Source: JAIRNF01 sp031550925 (GTDB lineage Bacteria; Bacteroidota; Bacteroidia; Bacteroidales; UBA932). From it: a stretch of DNA of 64,000 bases. Each line of letters opens with the position of its first letter. Within the stretch, counting starts at the first letter, position 1. The stretch lies in the NCBI GenBank assembly GCA_031550925.1, contig JAVBOE010000017.1, forward strand, positions 22,131 through 86,130, read 5' to 3'. This document shows, in pieces, positions 16,408 through 25,310 of the stretch. The position numbers and the translations under genes were made by a program. The notes under the pieces are model-generated. The model did not search any database, had not been told where the DNA came from, and was given only the letters and a program-made list of their open reading frames with translations.

Positions 16408-18744
16408 ATGTTAAAGATTGCTCGTTTTATCACGTTTATTTTGTGTATGGGCTATGGTGTAAATGCTGTGGCGCAAGAAAGGCTTATTGATTATGTAAAC
16501 CCAATGGTTGGCACTAAAAGTATGGGGCACACGTTTCCGGGTGCTTGTTCGCCTTTTGGGTTGGTGCAGCTGAGCCCCGATACCGAAATGATACCACATA
16601 ATATTGATGGAAAATATCAGCCTGAGGCTTATAGGTATTGTGCCGGATATCAGTATGGTGACAAAACGATAGTTGGCTTTAGCCACACTCATTTCAACGG
16701 TACGGGTCACTCCGATTTAGGCGATATTTTGATGGTTCCGACAACAGGCGAAGTTCAGCTGAAAATGGGTACGGTAGAAAATCCTGAAAACGGCTATCGT
16801 TCTCGTTTTAACCATGATAACGAGCATGCAGAGTTAGGTTACTATTCTGTTCTTTTAGATGATTATAATATTAAGGCTGAGCTCACGGCTACCGAGCGTA
16901 CAGGTGTACATCGTTATACATACCCAAAAGGAGAGGGGCATATTATTCTTGATTTGGCGTATGGAATTTATAGCTATGACGGAAAGGTGTTGATGGCAAA
17001 CTTACGTGTTGAGGATGAATATACGCTTACAGGATATCGTATAACACAGGGGTGGTCGCGTATGAATTACGTTCATTTCGCTATTAAATTTTCAAAACCG
17101 ATTAAGAATTATGGTTGCGAGAATGACGATAAACCAAAGTATATCGGGTGGTGGAGAAAGTTTGATATACAGAATAGCTTTCCGGAAATGTTTGGCAAGA
17201 AGCTTACAGCCTTTTTCACTTTTGATTTTGAAGATGGACAACCTCTTGAGGTTAAAGTGGCTTTATCGCCTGTTGATGCTTTAAGCGCGCTGAATAATAT
17301 GGAGGTTGAAACATCCGGTAAAAACTTCGACCAGATAAAGCAAGATGCACAAAACAAGTGGGAGAAGGAACTGAGCGTAATTCGTATAAAAGCAGATGAG
17401 GAACGCAAAAAAGTTTTCTATACTGCGTTGTATCGCACTATGATAAATCCATCCGTTTATCAGGATGTTGACGGACGTTATAGAGGGATTGACCACAGCA
17501 TACATCAAGCCGATAAAGGAAGCATAAACTACACTATCTTTTCAGTTTGGGATACCTATCGGGCACAGCATCCGCTAATGAATGTCATAAAAAGAGACTA
17601 TAGCAAACAGTTTGTCAATTCAATGCTAAACCATTATAAACAGAGTCCGCATGGCGCGCTTCCGGTATGGGCGCACATGGGAAATGAAAATTGGTGTATG
17701 ATAGGATACCATTCGGTTTCAGTCATTTCTGATGCTATTGCTAAAGGCATTGATATCGACAAAGAGCTGGCGTTAAAAGCATGTATTAGCAGCGCTAACG
17801 TTTCATACTACGATGGTATAAAAGAGTATAAGGAGTATGGCTATTTGCCAATGGAATTCAATAGTTCGTCAGCATCAATAACGTTAGAGTATGCGTATGA
17901 TGATTGGACAATTGCAGCCTTGGCTCAACGTATGGGAAAAGCATCGGTAACAGATGAATACAGCAAACGAGCATATAGCTATAAAAATATTTTTGATCCG
18001 AGCATTCAGTTTGCACGTCCTAAAGATAAGACAGGAGAGTTTAAAGAGCCTTTTGATGTGTTGGATACGCATAACCAAGGATTTATTGAGGGCAACTCGT
18101 GGAACTACTCATTCTATGTACCACATGATGTTAATGGTTTAATAGCATTGATGGGCGGTAAAGAACGTTTTGTGCAGCGGTTGGATTCGCTATTCACAAT
18201 GACACTTCCTGCCAAATATTTCGAAAACACCGAAGATATTAACGAGGAAGGCATTATGGGTAACTATGTGCATGGTAACGAACCCAGCCATCATGTTGCC
18301 TATCTTTATGCATGGACAGACGAGCCTTGGAAAGCGCAATACCGCTTACATGAGATAATGAGCAAGATGTATAAAAACAAACCCGATGGACTTTGTGGTA
18401 ACGATGATTGTGGGCAGATGTCGGCATGGTATATCTTTTCGTCAATGGGTTTTTACCCTGTTTGTCCGGGGACGGATCAATACGTATTGGGGTCTCCCAA
18501 TTCACAAGAAGCTGTTATAAATCTTGAAAATGGCAAAACATTTAAAATATTGGCACCAAAGCTTACCAATAAAAACGTATATGTAAAATCGGTTAAGCTG
18601 AATGGTGCGGACTACACCAAAGCATACATAACACATGCCGATATTATGAACGGAGGAGAGCTGTTCTTCGAGATGTCTGACAAGCCTAATAAAAAACGGA
18701 CATTTGCTGATGATGAGAAGCCTTACTCATTAAGCAATAGATAG
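16408..18744 (+). CDS. GH92 family alpha-mannosidase, secreted
   Basis: A 778-residue protein with a signal peptide (residues 1-22, ending NAVAQ). The body is a complete GH92 enzyme. The N-terminal beta-sandwich opens VNPMVGTKSMGHTFPGACSPFGLVQLSPD, split here as VNPMVGTKSMGHTFPG and the following ACSPFGLVQLSPD, and the catalytic helical barrel carries GNEPSHHVAYLY and GNDDCGQMSAWYIFSSMGFY. The Glu and Asp in these two motifs are the general acid and base positions of this Ca2+-dependent, inverting family. GH92 enzymes trim alpha-1,2/1,3/1,4-mannose from N-glycans and yeast mannan. It is monocistronic, transcribed divergently from the polyene operon, and ends at a strong hairpin. No SusC/SusD pair is nearby, so it is not in a classical polysaccharide utilisation locus. 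Linkage specificity cannot be read. Confidence 0.93.
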   Translation: MLKIARFITFILCMGYGVNAVAQERLIDYVNPMVGTKSMGHTFPGACSPFGLVQLSPDTEMIPHNIDGKYQPEAYRYCAGYQYGDKTIVGFSHTHFNGTGHSDLGDILMVPTTGEVQLKMGTVENPENGYRSRFNHDNEHAELGYYSVLLDDYNIKAELTATERTGVHRYTYPKGEGHIILDLAYGIYSYDGKVLMANLRVEDEYTLTGYRITQGWSRMNYVHFAIKFSKPIKNYGCENDDKPKYIGWWRKFDIQNSFPEMFGKKLTAFFTFDFEDGQPLEVKVALSPVDALSALNNMEVETSGKNFDQIKQDAQNKWEKELSVIRIKADEERKKVFYTALYRTMINPSVYQDVDGRYRGIDHSIHQADKGSINYTIFSVWDTYRAQHPLMNVIKRDYSKQFVNSMLNHYKQSPHGALPVWAHMGNENWCMIGYHSVSVISDAIAKGIDIDKELALKACISSANVSYYDGIKEYKEYGYLPMEFNSSSASITLEYAYDDWTIAALAQRMGKASVTDEYSKRAYSYKNIFDPSIQFARPKDKTGEFKEPFDVLDTHNQGFIEGNSWNYSFYVPHDVNGLIALMGGKERFVQRLDSLFTMTLPAKYFENTEDINEEGIMGNYVHGNEPSHHVAYLYAWTDEPWKAQYRLHEIMSKMYKNKPDGLCGNDDCGQMSAWYIFSSMGFYPVCPGTDQYVLGSPNSQEAVINLENGKTFKILAPKLTNKNVYVKSVKLNGADYTKAYITHADIMNGGELFFEMSDKPNKKRTFADDEKPYSLSNR

Positions 18745-18746
18745 AA

Positions 18747-18787
18747 AAAGAGAAGCGATTACAAAACCTTGTAATCACTTCTCTTTT
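18747..18787. terminator. Bidirectional hairpin terminator
   Basis: Arms AAAAGAGAAGcGATTACA and TGTAATCaCTTCTCTTTT pair around a short loop. It is T-rich on both exits, so it can serve GH92 (plus) and the tRNA-Pro transcript (minus). Confidence 0.85.
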
Positions 18788-18788
18788 G

Positions 18789-18862
18789 TCGGGGTACCAG
18801 GACTCGAACCTGGGACCCCCTGCTCCCAAAGCAGGTGCGCTAGCCAACTGCGCCACACCCCG
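18789..18862 (-). tRNA. tRNA-Pro (anticodon UGG)
   Basis: A 74-nt cloverleaf. The acceptor stem CGGGGTG pairs with TACCCCG plus discriminator A, the anticodon stem-loop is CTGCTTTGGGAGCAG with TGG in the loop, and the T arm contains GGTTCGAGTCC. CCA is not encoded. Its D arm and acceptor are nearly identical to the second tRNA-Pro 1.3 kb away. Confidence 0.96.
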
Positions 18863-18900
18863 ATAATCGTAAAAATGGTAGGCTTTCCATTTTCGAGGAG

Positions 18901-18929
18901 CAAAGGTATAAAAAATCCGGATATACCAA
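18901..18929 (-). promoter_or_regulatory. Promoter of tRNA-Pro(UGG)
   Basis: On the minus strand TACCTTTG (18908-18901) matches TAnnTTTG, with TTG at 18929-18927 as the -33 element and 18 bp between. It lies 38 bp before the mature tRNA 5' end. Confidence 0.6.
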
Positions 18930-18930
18930 G

Positions 18931-20088
18931 CTATTTTTCTAAATCGGATATGGGAATTGTTTTCCGAATCACCTCATTTGCCTGTTTATCATTGATTATC
19001 ACGTAGAAATTTTCTTTATCGCTCATGCAGTAAAAATCGATATAGCTGATATTCGCGGTATGAATTTTCCACCGCTTACGAACAATACCATCTCTGGTTA
19101 CGTAGGCTACAAATAAGCTTTCGCCGGAGCTAAACGTAGAGATAAATCCTTTAGCAATAGGTATGCTAGTATGCTTATATACAGCCAAATCTTCTGCTAT
19201 AGGTAGCTGTTTAATTTGCTTGTAGTCCGCGTCGAGAATTTTTACGCAAAAAGTATTCTCGTTTTTTATAATCAAGGCCAGCCTGTTGTCTATATCCAGC
19301 AGCTCAATTGAGTTGGGAATATCCTTGCTTAGTAAAGAGCCGTCTCCTTGATTTATAATAGGTATATGCCTGTTTACGGTAAAATTTCCGTTGAACTCTG
19401 TTAGAATAAATAGCCCGTTAGCTTCGTTATTTTCTTTTGCAATAGGGTGCGTGCCGGATACCTCAGTACATACTATTTGCTTGCCGTTGAAAGCTGTAGC
19501 GGTATAAGCCTTTACTAAACCAAAATTTTGAGCTAAACCTTCGGGGTACTCAAATAAAGAGATTGGAGGGATTGCCCACACGCCCTTGTCTGTAAGGTAG
19601 CCGTAAAACAGCTTATTGTCCATATAGGCATATCCGGCTAACGATAGTATGAGCCAATGGTTATTAAAGAAGTGAAAATGAGGCAGCGATAAACCTATAG
19701 ACTCTTCGCCCATGCCCTTCAGCTTATCGCCCATAAAATCTGTTATTACACCATCTTGTAGCTTAGAGAAAACGAAGCGATTCATCAAAACATCATAAAA
19801 CGCTAAGCTATGGCCTGCAAAGTTAAAAAGATGAGGCTTATAAAAAATTTCGGGTTTATACTTCTCAATGCTATCGATAGATGCTCTGTACAACCAAAGT
19901 TCTTTTCTGCTTGTTTGAGAGCTAATTAACATTAGCGTATCGCCATGTGCCTCTAAAAGCTCGTTACTTTTTGATGGAAAAAGAATTTTTTCTGGAGCAT
20001 TGTACGATGCGATATTTTGAGCATTGTTGGCGCTTATAATAGCAAGCGAAGAAGCAGCAACCAAAAATACTTTTTTCAAAAGATTCAT
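18931..20088 (-). CDS. Secreted protein of unknown function
   Basis: A 385-residue protein that I do not recognise. A signal peptide is clear (residues 1-23, ending SANNAQ). The mature part consists of many short beta strands with repeated hydrophobic-aromatic patterns and no cysteine pairs or catalytic motif, so a beta-propeller-like fold is possible. It lies alone between two proline tRNAs, with its 3' end against the promoter of tRNA-Pro(UGG) and its 5' end about 100 bp from tRNA-Pro(CGG). Codon usage does not look foreign by eye. It is probably a lineage-specific periplasmic or surface protein. Confidence 0.75.
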   Translation of the reverse strand: MNLLKKVFLVAASSLAIISANNAQNIASYNAPEKILFPSKSNELLEAHGDTLMLISSQTSRKELWLYRASIDSIEKYKPEIFYKPHLFNFAGHSLAFYDVLMNRFVFSKLQDGVITDFMGDKLKGMGEESIGLSLPHFHFFNNHWLILSLAGYAYMDNKLFYGYLTDKGVWAIPPISLFEYPEGLAQNFGLVKAYTATAFNGKQIVCTEVSGTHPIAKENNEANGLFILTEFNGNFTVNRHIPIINQGDGSLLSKDIPNSIELLDIDNRLALIIKNENTFCVKILDADYKQIKQLPIAEDLAVYKHTSIPIAKGFISTFSSGESLFVAYVTRDGIVRKRWKIHTANISYIDFYCMSDKENFYVIINDKQANEVIRKTIPISDLEK

Positions 20089-20143
20089 ATTACTAGGCTT
20101 TTAAAGTTTGCGACAAAGTTCGGTAATTTTTGTACACGGACAA

Positions 20144-20175
20144 ATTGTTGTGATTATGATTTATTTTTACCTTTG
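20144..20175 (+). promoter_or_regulatory. Promoter of tRNA-Pro(CGG)
   Basis: ATTG (20144-20147), a 20-bp spacer, then TACCTTTG (20168-20175). This fits the Bacteroidota TTTG-N19/21-TAnnTTTG consensus and lies 15 bp before the tRNA. Confidence 0.7.
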
Positions 20176-20190
20176 CTGTTCAAAATTAAT

Positions 20191-20264
20191 CGGGGTGTAG
20201 CGCAGTTGGCTAGCGCGCCACGTTCGGGACGTGGAGGCCGAAGGTTCGAGTCCTTTCACCCCGA
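20191..20264 (+). tRNA. tRNA-Pro (anticodon CGG)
   Basis: A 74-nt cloverleaf. The acceptor CGGGGTG pairs with CACCCCG plus discriminator A, the anticodon stem-loop is CCACGTTCGGGACGTGG with CGG, and the T arm has GGTTCGAGTCC. The gap from here to the next gene at 20460 shows nothing else recognisable. Confidence 0.96.
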
Positions 20265-20459
20265 CTAATATTCTGAACGACAGATTCTCAGAAAGTTATC
20301 TTGTTGTTTTTTTGCCAAGATACACTTTAGATACAATTAAAAATATCCTACGTGTTTAACGGCTTTTTCCAGCGGAATTTTTTTTATAGTGAAGAGGTTA
20401 AATTTTTTAGACAACCTCTCCCTATAAATTTTATACCTTGCGGTTAAAATCTTTTACTT

Positions 20460-21737
20460 ATGCCTAGCGAAGAGTTTTTGCAGTTTATCTGGAAGTTTGG
20501 CCTTTTTGATAAGGAAAATCTTTTTACCGTTGATGGACGAAAAGTAGAGGTTGTCTCCCTAGGCATACACAACAGCGATGCAGGTCCTGATTTTTTGAAT
20601 ACAAGGCTAAAAATTGACGATACCTTGTGGGCAGGAAATGTTGAGGTACACAAGCAATCTTCTGATTGGAACAAGCATAAGCACAGCTCCGATAAGGCCT
20701 ATAACAATGTAATACTTCACGTTGTTGGGCGGTATGATACACCTACCATACAAGAGAATGGTGCTATTGTTCCAATAGTTGAGCTGCCATATTCTCTAAG
20801 TTTAGAGCAGAAGTATATAGAGTTGGTTGGCTCAAAGCCAATAACAGCATGTCGTCCATTCATCTCATCAATCGAGCCGTTTCCGCTTAAAAGTTTTTTG
20901 AGCAGGGTATTGGTAGAACGGTTGGAGATGAAATCTGAGCGTTTGGTAGCCATACTCAACCAAACAAATAACGATTGGACAGAGGTTTTTTATCGCACGC
21001 TGTTTCGTTCGTTTGGGTTTAGCATAAATGCTATTCCGTTCGAAATGCTTGCGCAGCAAACACCCTTGCTGAGTATTGCCAAGCATCGTAGTTCATTAGT
21101 TCAGCTGGAGGCTTTGCTGTTTGGGCAGGCAGGTTTCTTAGATACAAAGCCCGTAGATGATTATCACGCCAAGCTGAAAGAAGAATACGCCTTTCTTCAG
21201 AATAAGTTTAAGCTGAAGCCAATAGAAAAACATTTGTGGAAATTTCTGCGTCTCCGTCCAAGTAATTTTCCTACCATTCGTATAGCTCAGCTGGCATATT
21301 TGATGCACTATTCAAGCCATATAGTAGATAGCATAATCTCGTATAAAAATATCGACGATTACTTCAACCTGTTTGATATAAAGACTTCGGAGTATTGGGA
21401 AACACACTACGGTTTTGGCGTAGAGTCTAAGCAAAAGGTAAAGCAGCTGGGAAAGCAATCTATAGAACGAATTATTTCTAACGCAGTAGTTCCTTTCATC
21501 TTTACATACGGGAGGATGAGAGCTAATGAAGAGCTGCAAGATAAAGCATTGACACTATTAGAGTCATTAACTCCCGAGAGCAATGCGATTATTGAAGAAT
21601 GGGCAGCTGCCGGAATTAAGGCAGAAAATGCATTCTTTAGTCAAGCTTTGTTGCAGCTAAAACAATCTTACTGCGATAAGCAAAAGTGCCTCTCATGCTT
21701 TATTGGCAGCCGGATGTTTATAGAAAAGACACCTTAA
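20460..21737 (+). CDS. DUF2851 family protein
   Basis: A 425-residue cytoplasmic protein, conserved in the Bacteroidota as DUF2851. The N-terminal region is characteristic: EEFLQFIWKFGLFD, LGIHNSDAGPDF, WAGNVEVHKQSSDW and ILHVVGRYD. The acidic and His residues (HNSDAGPD, NVEVH) are spaced like a nuclease-type metal site, but no function is established that I know of. The C-terminal end has a cysteine cluster CDKQKCLSC. The start is the first ATG after a partial -7 box (TACCTTG at 20434). It is followed by a repeat-rich gap, so it is probably transcribed alone. Confidence 0.88.
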   Translation: MPSEEFLQFIWKFGLFDKENLFTVDGRKVEVVSLGIHNSDAGPDFLNTRLKIDDTLWAGNVEVHKQSSDWNKHKHSSDKAYNNVILHVVGRYDTPTIQENGAIVPIVELPYSLSLEQKYIELVGSKPITACRPFISSIEPFPLKSFLSRVLVERLEMKSERLVAILNQTNNDWTEVFYRTLFRSFGFSINAIPFEMLAQQTPLLSIAKHRSSLVQLEALLFGQAGFLDTKPVDDYHAKLKEEYAFLQNKFKLKPIEKHLWKFLRLRPSNFPTIRIAQLAYLMHYSSHIVDSIISYKNIDDYFNLFDIKTSEYWETHYGFGVESKQKVKQLGKQSIERIISNAVVPFIFTYGRMRANEELQDKALTLLESLTPESNAIIEEWAAAGIKAENAFFSQALLQLKQSYCDKQKCLSCFIGSRMFIEKTP

Positions 21738-21739
21738 TT

Positions 21740-21908
21740 ACAATGTGTTAATGTGCTAATATGAGAAGGTGAGAATGAAAAGATGCACTAGCGGGTAGTA
21801 TGACACAGAGAAAAATGTTTCTGCATGTTGCCCCTAAATCCCCTAAAGGGGACTTTAAACCAGCGCCTCCGGAAAGTCCCCTTTAGGGGATTTAGGGGTA
21901 ACATGCAG
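21740..21908. repeat. Palindromic repeat element, copy 1 (with 5' flank shared with copy 2)
   Basis: A hairpin at 21821-21908 has arms CTGCATGTT, CCCCTAAATCCCCTAAAG and GGGACTTT, mirrored at the right side. The loop contains CCAGCGCCTCCGG. The 45-bp left flank (AATGTGCTAATATGA ... GTGAGAATGAAAA) is shared with the copy at 25899-26053, so the repeat unit is larger than the palindrome. Confidence 0.85.
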
Positions 21909-21955
21909 TACGCTGAATGAGGAAATACCCTAAGTCGCTGTACTCTCTTTTTCGC

Positions 21956-21963
21956 TATCTTTG
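21956..21963 (+). promoter_or_regulatory. -7 box (TATCTTTG) for the first NamZ-like gene
   Basis: TATCTTTG matches TAnnTTTG and lies 42 bp before the ATG at 22006, directly downstream of the palindromic repeat. No convincing -33 element is present. Confidence 0.45.
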
Positions 21964-22005
21964 TTTTTACAATAAGAGGAATGTTTCACTAATAACTATA
22001 CTGCT

Positions 22006-23202
22006 ATGAAAAAATTTTTACTTGGGTTAACCATGTTAGGTTGCGTTGTGGGTATGAGCTGCAAAGGAAAAACCCCGAACGCTGCAACCGATGAGTCCAC
22101 TAAAATTATTACGGGTGCTGAGCAGCTAGACCAATATCTGCCTTTACTCGAAGGTAAAAAGGTTGGTATGATGGGCAACCAAACCTCAGAAATTGATGGT
22201 AAGCATTTGGTTGATGTCCTTTTGGAGAAAGGTGTTGATTTAAAGTTTGCCTTTGCTCCGGAGCATGGTTTCCGTGGCGATATTGAAAGAGGAGAGAAAG
22301 TAGATAACGATTTCGATAAGCAAACAGGTCTTCCGCTTTATTCTTTGTATGGAAAGCATGGCAATAACCCCGATTCGATTGTAGCATCAGTTGATATTAT
22401 GATTTTTGATATACAAGATGTAGGTGCCCGCTTTTATACATATACTGCCTCAATGCACCGTTTAATGCAGCTTTGCGCCAATACCAACAAGCCGTTAATA
22501 ATACTCGATCGTCCTAACCCCAACGGCGATCAGGTGGACGGACCTGTTCGTAAAGACGATAAGTTCAAGTCGGGCATTAGCTATCATAAGGTTGCCATGA
22601 TTCACGGATTAACTACCGGAGAATTGGCTCAAATGATTAACGGAGAAGGCTGGCTTGATAATGGCGCACAATGCGATATAACCATTATTCCTGTTAAAAA
22701 TTATACGCATAAAATGCAGTACAAGCTACCGGTTGTTCCTTCGCCCAGCTTACCAACTCAGCTATCAATTCGCTTATACATGTCGCTTTGCCTATTTGAG
22801 GGAACAACCATTAACGAAGGTCGCGGAACCGACTTCCCATTTGAAGTATATGGATATCCCGATCCTTCGTTTGGTGATTTCACGTTTACACCCGGAGGTC
22901 GTCCTGGCGTAAGCGCACATGTTACACAACAAGGTAAGCTATGCTATGGTGTGGATTTACGTGGTTTAAATCCAGCAGAAGCAAAATTTACATTGAAGTA
23001 TGTGCTTGATGCATACCACAAAGTTCCCAATGATTTCTTTTCTCGTCCCGAGTTCTTTGATAAGCTTGCCGGTACAGATAAGCTGCGCGAGCAGATGATT
23101 GCAGGTCTGACAGAAGAACAGATTCGCGACAGCTGGAAAGAAGAGCTTACCGAGTACAAGGCTATGCGTAAAAAATATTTGTTGTACGAAGATTTTGAAT
23201 AG
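22006..23202 (+). CDS. NamZ-like exo-beta-N-acetylmuramidase lipoprotein (DUF1343), copy 1
   Basis: A 398-residue protein with a lipoprotein signal peptide; the lipidated Cys is about residue 19 (MSC). The mature part is one DUF1343/NamZ domain with GKKVGMMGNQTS, FAPEHGFRG, DIQDVGARFYTY and LDRPNPNGDQVDG. The family was characterised in Bacillus as an exo-N-acetylmuramidase that removes MurNAc from non-reducing ends of peptidoglycan fragments. The FAPEHGFRG motif lies in the proposed active site. The lipoprotein signal suggests an outer membrane or periplasmic location. A close paralogue is encoded at 24106-25308. With the NlpC/P60 and epimerase genes further right, the window appears rich in muropeptide recycling functions. 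Confidence 0.88.
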   Translation: MKKFLLGLTMLGCVVGMSCKGKTPNAATDESTKIITGAEQLDQYLPLLEGKKVGMMGNQTSEIDGKHLVDVLLEKGVDLKFAFAPEHGFRGDIERGEKVDNDFDKQTGLPLYSLYGKHGNNPDSIVASVDIMIFDIQDVGARFYTYTASMHRLMQLCANTNKPLIILDRPNPNGDQVDGPVRKDDKFKSGISYHKVAMIHGLTTGELAQMINGEGWLDNGAQCDITIIPVKNYTHKMQYKLPVVPSPSLPTQLSIRLYMSLCLFEGTTINEGRGTDFPFEVYGYPDPSFGDFTFTPGGRPGVSAHVTQQGKLCYGVDLRGLNPAEAKFTLKYVLDAYHKVPNDFFSRPEFFDKLAGTDKLREQMIAGLTEEQIRDSWKEELTEYKAMRKKYLLYEDFE

Positions 23203-23327
23203 AACAAAGATTACGTGTTAATGGTTAATCGTTAGCTGAAAAGAAGTAAGTAATTTGATGGTTCAAATTTTTGAATTACTTATATCTTTAAATTAGTTCA
23301 AACTTTTGTTTAATACATCGCTGAGAA

Positions 23328-24101
23328 ATGAAGGGACGTGAAGACATGCAGCTGGCTGTACTTATTGATGCGGATAACGTAACCTACTCTAACATCAAAG
23401 GTATGCTGGAGGAGATTGCGAAAATAGGAAACCCGACAATAAAGAGAATCTACGGAGATTGGACTAAGCCAGCGGTTTCGGGCTGGAAGCAGCCTTTGTT
23501 GGAGAATGCAATAACTCCTATTCAACAGTACAGCTACACTACCGGGAAAAACGCAACAGATTCTGCCATGATTATTGATGCCATGGATATTCTGCATAGT
23601 CGGCAGGTAGATGGCTTTTGCTTAGTTTCCAGCGACAGCGATTTTACCCGCTTAGCTATTAGGCTGAGGGAGGCAGGCATGCTGGTAATTGGTATCGGCG
23701 AAAGAAAAACACCTCAACCGTTTATTGTTGCTTGCGATAAGTTTATTTACCTCGAGATAATAGGAAGGGCTGATGATGCAGAAGATGCTGATAAAAGTGT
23801 TCGTTCGACTGATACAAAATCAAAAGAAGGCCCAACCGTACATTTCGAGAAGATAGACAAGAAGCTCATTAAATTGCTAAAAACCTCGGTCGAAGATTTA
23901 GCCGACGATAATGGTTGGGCTTTTCTTGGAGATGTTGGTAACCTTATCAGCAAAAAGAAACCCGACTTTGATTCGCGTAACTATGGCTTCCCTAAGCTTA
24001 CACCGTTGTTTAAATCCCTGAAAAAAGATTTTGAAATAGACGAAAGGGATACCGGCGGAGGTGGTCAGATAAGACATATTTATGTTAGAGTAAAAAAATA
24101 A
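23328..24101 (+). CDS. NYN-domain putative ribonuclease with C-terminal LOTUS (OST-HTH) domain
   Basis: A 257-residue protein. Residues about 7-140 are a NYN/LabA (PIN-like) nuclease domain: AVLIDADNVTYSN with the first Asp pair, KNATDSAMIIDAMDILHS, and LVSSDSDFTRLAIRLREAG with the second acidic cluster. After a charged linker, residues about 180-257 match an OST-HTH/LOTUS module (NGWAFLGDVGNLISKKKPDFDSRNYGF, split as NGWAFLGDVGNLI and KKPDFDSRNYG). NYN-LOTUS proteins are predicted to bind and cleave RNA. A second start, MQLAVL at 23346, is equally possible. It ends 4 bp before the second NamZ-like gene, so the two are co-transcribed, although no functional link is obvious. Confidence 0.87.
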   Translation: MKGREDMQLAVLIDADNVTYSNIKGMLEEIAKIGNPTIKRIYGDWTKPAVSGWKQPLLENAITPIQQYSYTTGKNATDSAMIIDAMDILHSRQVDGFCLVSSDSDFTRLAIRLREAGMLVIGIGERKTPQPFIVACDKFIYLEIIGRADDAEDADKSVRSTDTKSKEGPTVHFEKIDKKLIKLLKTSVEDLADDNGWAFLGDVGNLISKKKPDFDSRNYGFPKLTPLFKSLKKDFEIDERDTGGGGQIRHIYVRVKK

Positions 24102-24105
24102 ACAG

Positions 24106-25308
24106 ATGAAAAAGCTTATACCAATAGCATTAGTGCTGCTTTTCTTTGTTACAGGTTGCAAAGAAAAGAAAACCGAAGTAGCCGCACCCGCAATTATGAC
24201 AGGTGCCGAGCAGCTGGACGAATATCTGCCTTTGCTGGAAGGCAAGACGGTAGGTGTTCTGGGTAACCAGACATCTGTTGTTGGCGATCAACATTTGGTA
24301 GATGTATTGCTAGAGAAAGGCGTAGATATTAAGTTTGTCTTTGCCCCCGAGCATGGCTTTAGAGGCTCTGTTACCGGCGGTATTGAGATTAACAATGAGC
24401 TGGACGAAAAAACAGGATTACCCATTTATTCAGTGTACGGAACGCATGCAGCTGATGCTAAAAATGCTACAACCGACTCCCTAGTTGCTTCGGTAGATGT
24501 AATGCTGTTTGATTTGCAGGACGTGGGTGCGCGCTTTTACACCTACATTACATCGTTGCATCAGCTTATGCAGCTATGTGCCGATAATAATACGCAGCTG
24601 ATGATACTGGATCGCCCTAACCCCAACGGTGATCAGGTGGACGGACCTGTTCGTAAAAGCGATGACTTTAAGTCGGATGTCAGCTACCACAAGATCGCAA
24701 TGGTGCATGGATTAACCGTTGGAGAGCTGGCACAAATGATTAACGGCGAGGGTTGGCTGAACAATGGTACTCCCTGCAAGCTTCATGTTGTTAAGGTGAA
24801 GAACTACACGCATAAGTCTATGTATGAGATACCAACAATTCCATCGCCCAGCTTGCCCAACCACTTGTCGATTCGTCTATATCCGTCGCTATGTTTGTTT
24901 GAGGCGACACCTGTAAGCGTTGCGCGTGGTACGGATTTCCCGTTTCAGGCAATAGGATATCCCGATGAAACAATGGGCGAATTTACGTTTACACCCGAAT
25001 CTAGAGAAGGGATGACTACTCCCTTACAGAACGGAAAGCTTTGCTATGGCATAGACTTACGCAACATAAATGCCGATAGCGTAAAGTTCTCGCTTAAGTA
25101 TATCCTCGACTTTTACCAAAAATCACAAGGTAAATTCGAGTTCTTTTCTCGTGCTAAACGCTTCGATCAGCTTGCCGGAACAGATCAGCTGCAAGAGCAA
25201 ATTAAAGCCGGATGGACGGAAGAACAAATCCGTGATAGCTGGAAAGACGACCTTGTGGCATATAAGCAAATGCGTAAGAAATACCTGCTATACGAGGACT
25301 TTGAGTAG
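24106..25308 (+). CDS. NamZ-like exo-beta-N-acetylmuramidase lipoprotein (DUF1343), copy 2
   Basis: A 400-residue paralogue of the gene at 22006-23202, with lipobox TGC near residue 19 and the same motifs (GKTVGVLGNQTS, FAPEHGFRG, DLQDVGARFYTY, LDRPNPNGDQVDG, LLYEDFE at the end). The two proteins are collinear throughout. Differences cluster in the loop after GFRG and around FEATPVSVARGTDFP, close to where substrate would bind, so they may differ in preferred fragment. This looks like a tandem duplication with the NYN gene between the copies. It is likely co-transcribed with the NYN gene. Confidence 0.88.
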   Translation: MKKLIPIALVLLFFVTGCKEKKTEVAAPAIMTGAEQLDEYLPLLEGKTVGVLGNQTSVVGDQHLVDVLLEKGVDIKFVFAPEHGFRGSVTGGIEINNELDEKTGLPIYSVYGTHAADAKNATTDSLVASVDVMLFDLQDVGARFYTYITSLHQLMQLCADNNTQLMILDRPNPNGDQVDGPVRKSDDFKSDVSYHKIAMVHGLTVGELAQMINGEGWLNNGTPCKLHVVKVKNYTHKSMYEIPTIPSPSLPNHLSIRLYPSLCLFEATPVSVARGTDFPFQAIGYPDETMGEFTFTPESREGMTTPLQNGKLCYGIDLRNINADSVKFSLKYILDFYQKSQGKFEFFSRAKRFDQLAGTDQLQEQIKAGWTEEQIRDSWKDDLVAYKQMRKKYLLYEDFE

Positions 25309-25310
25309 CG

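Noticed and set aside
16408..18744. GH92 gene as part of a polysaccharide utilisation locus
   Set aside because: No SusC/SusD, sensor-regulator or other glycoside hydrolase gene is present within the window.
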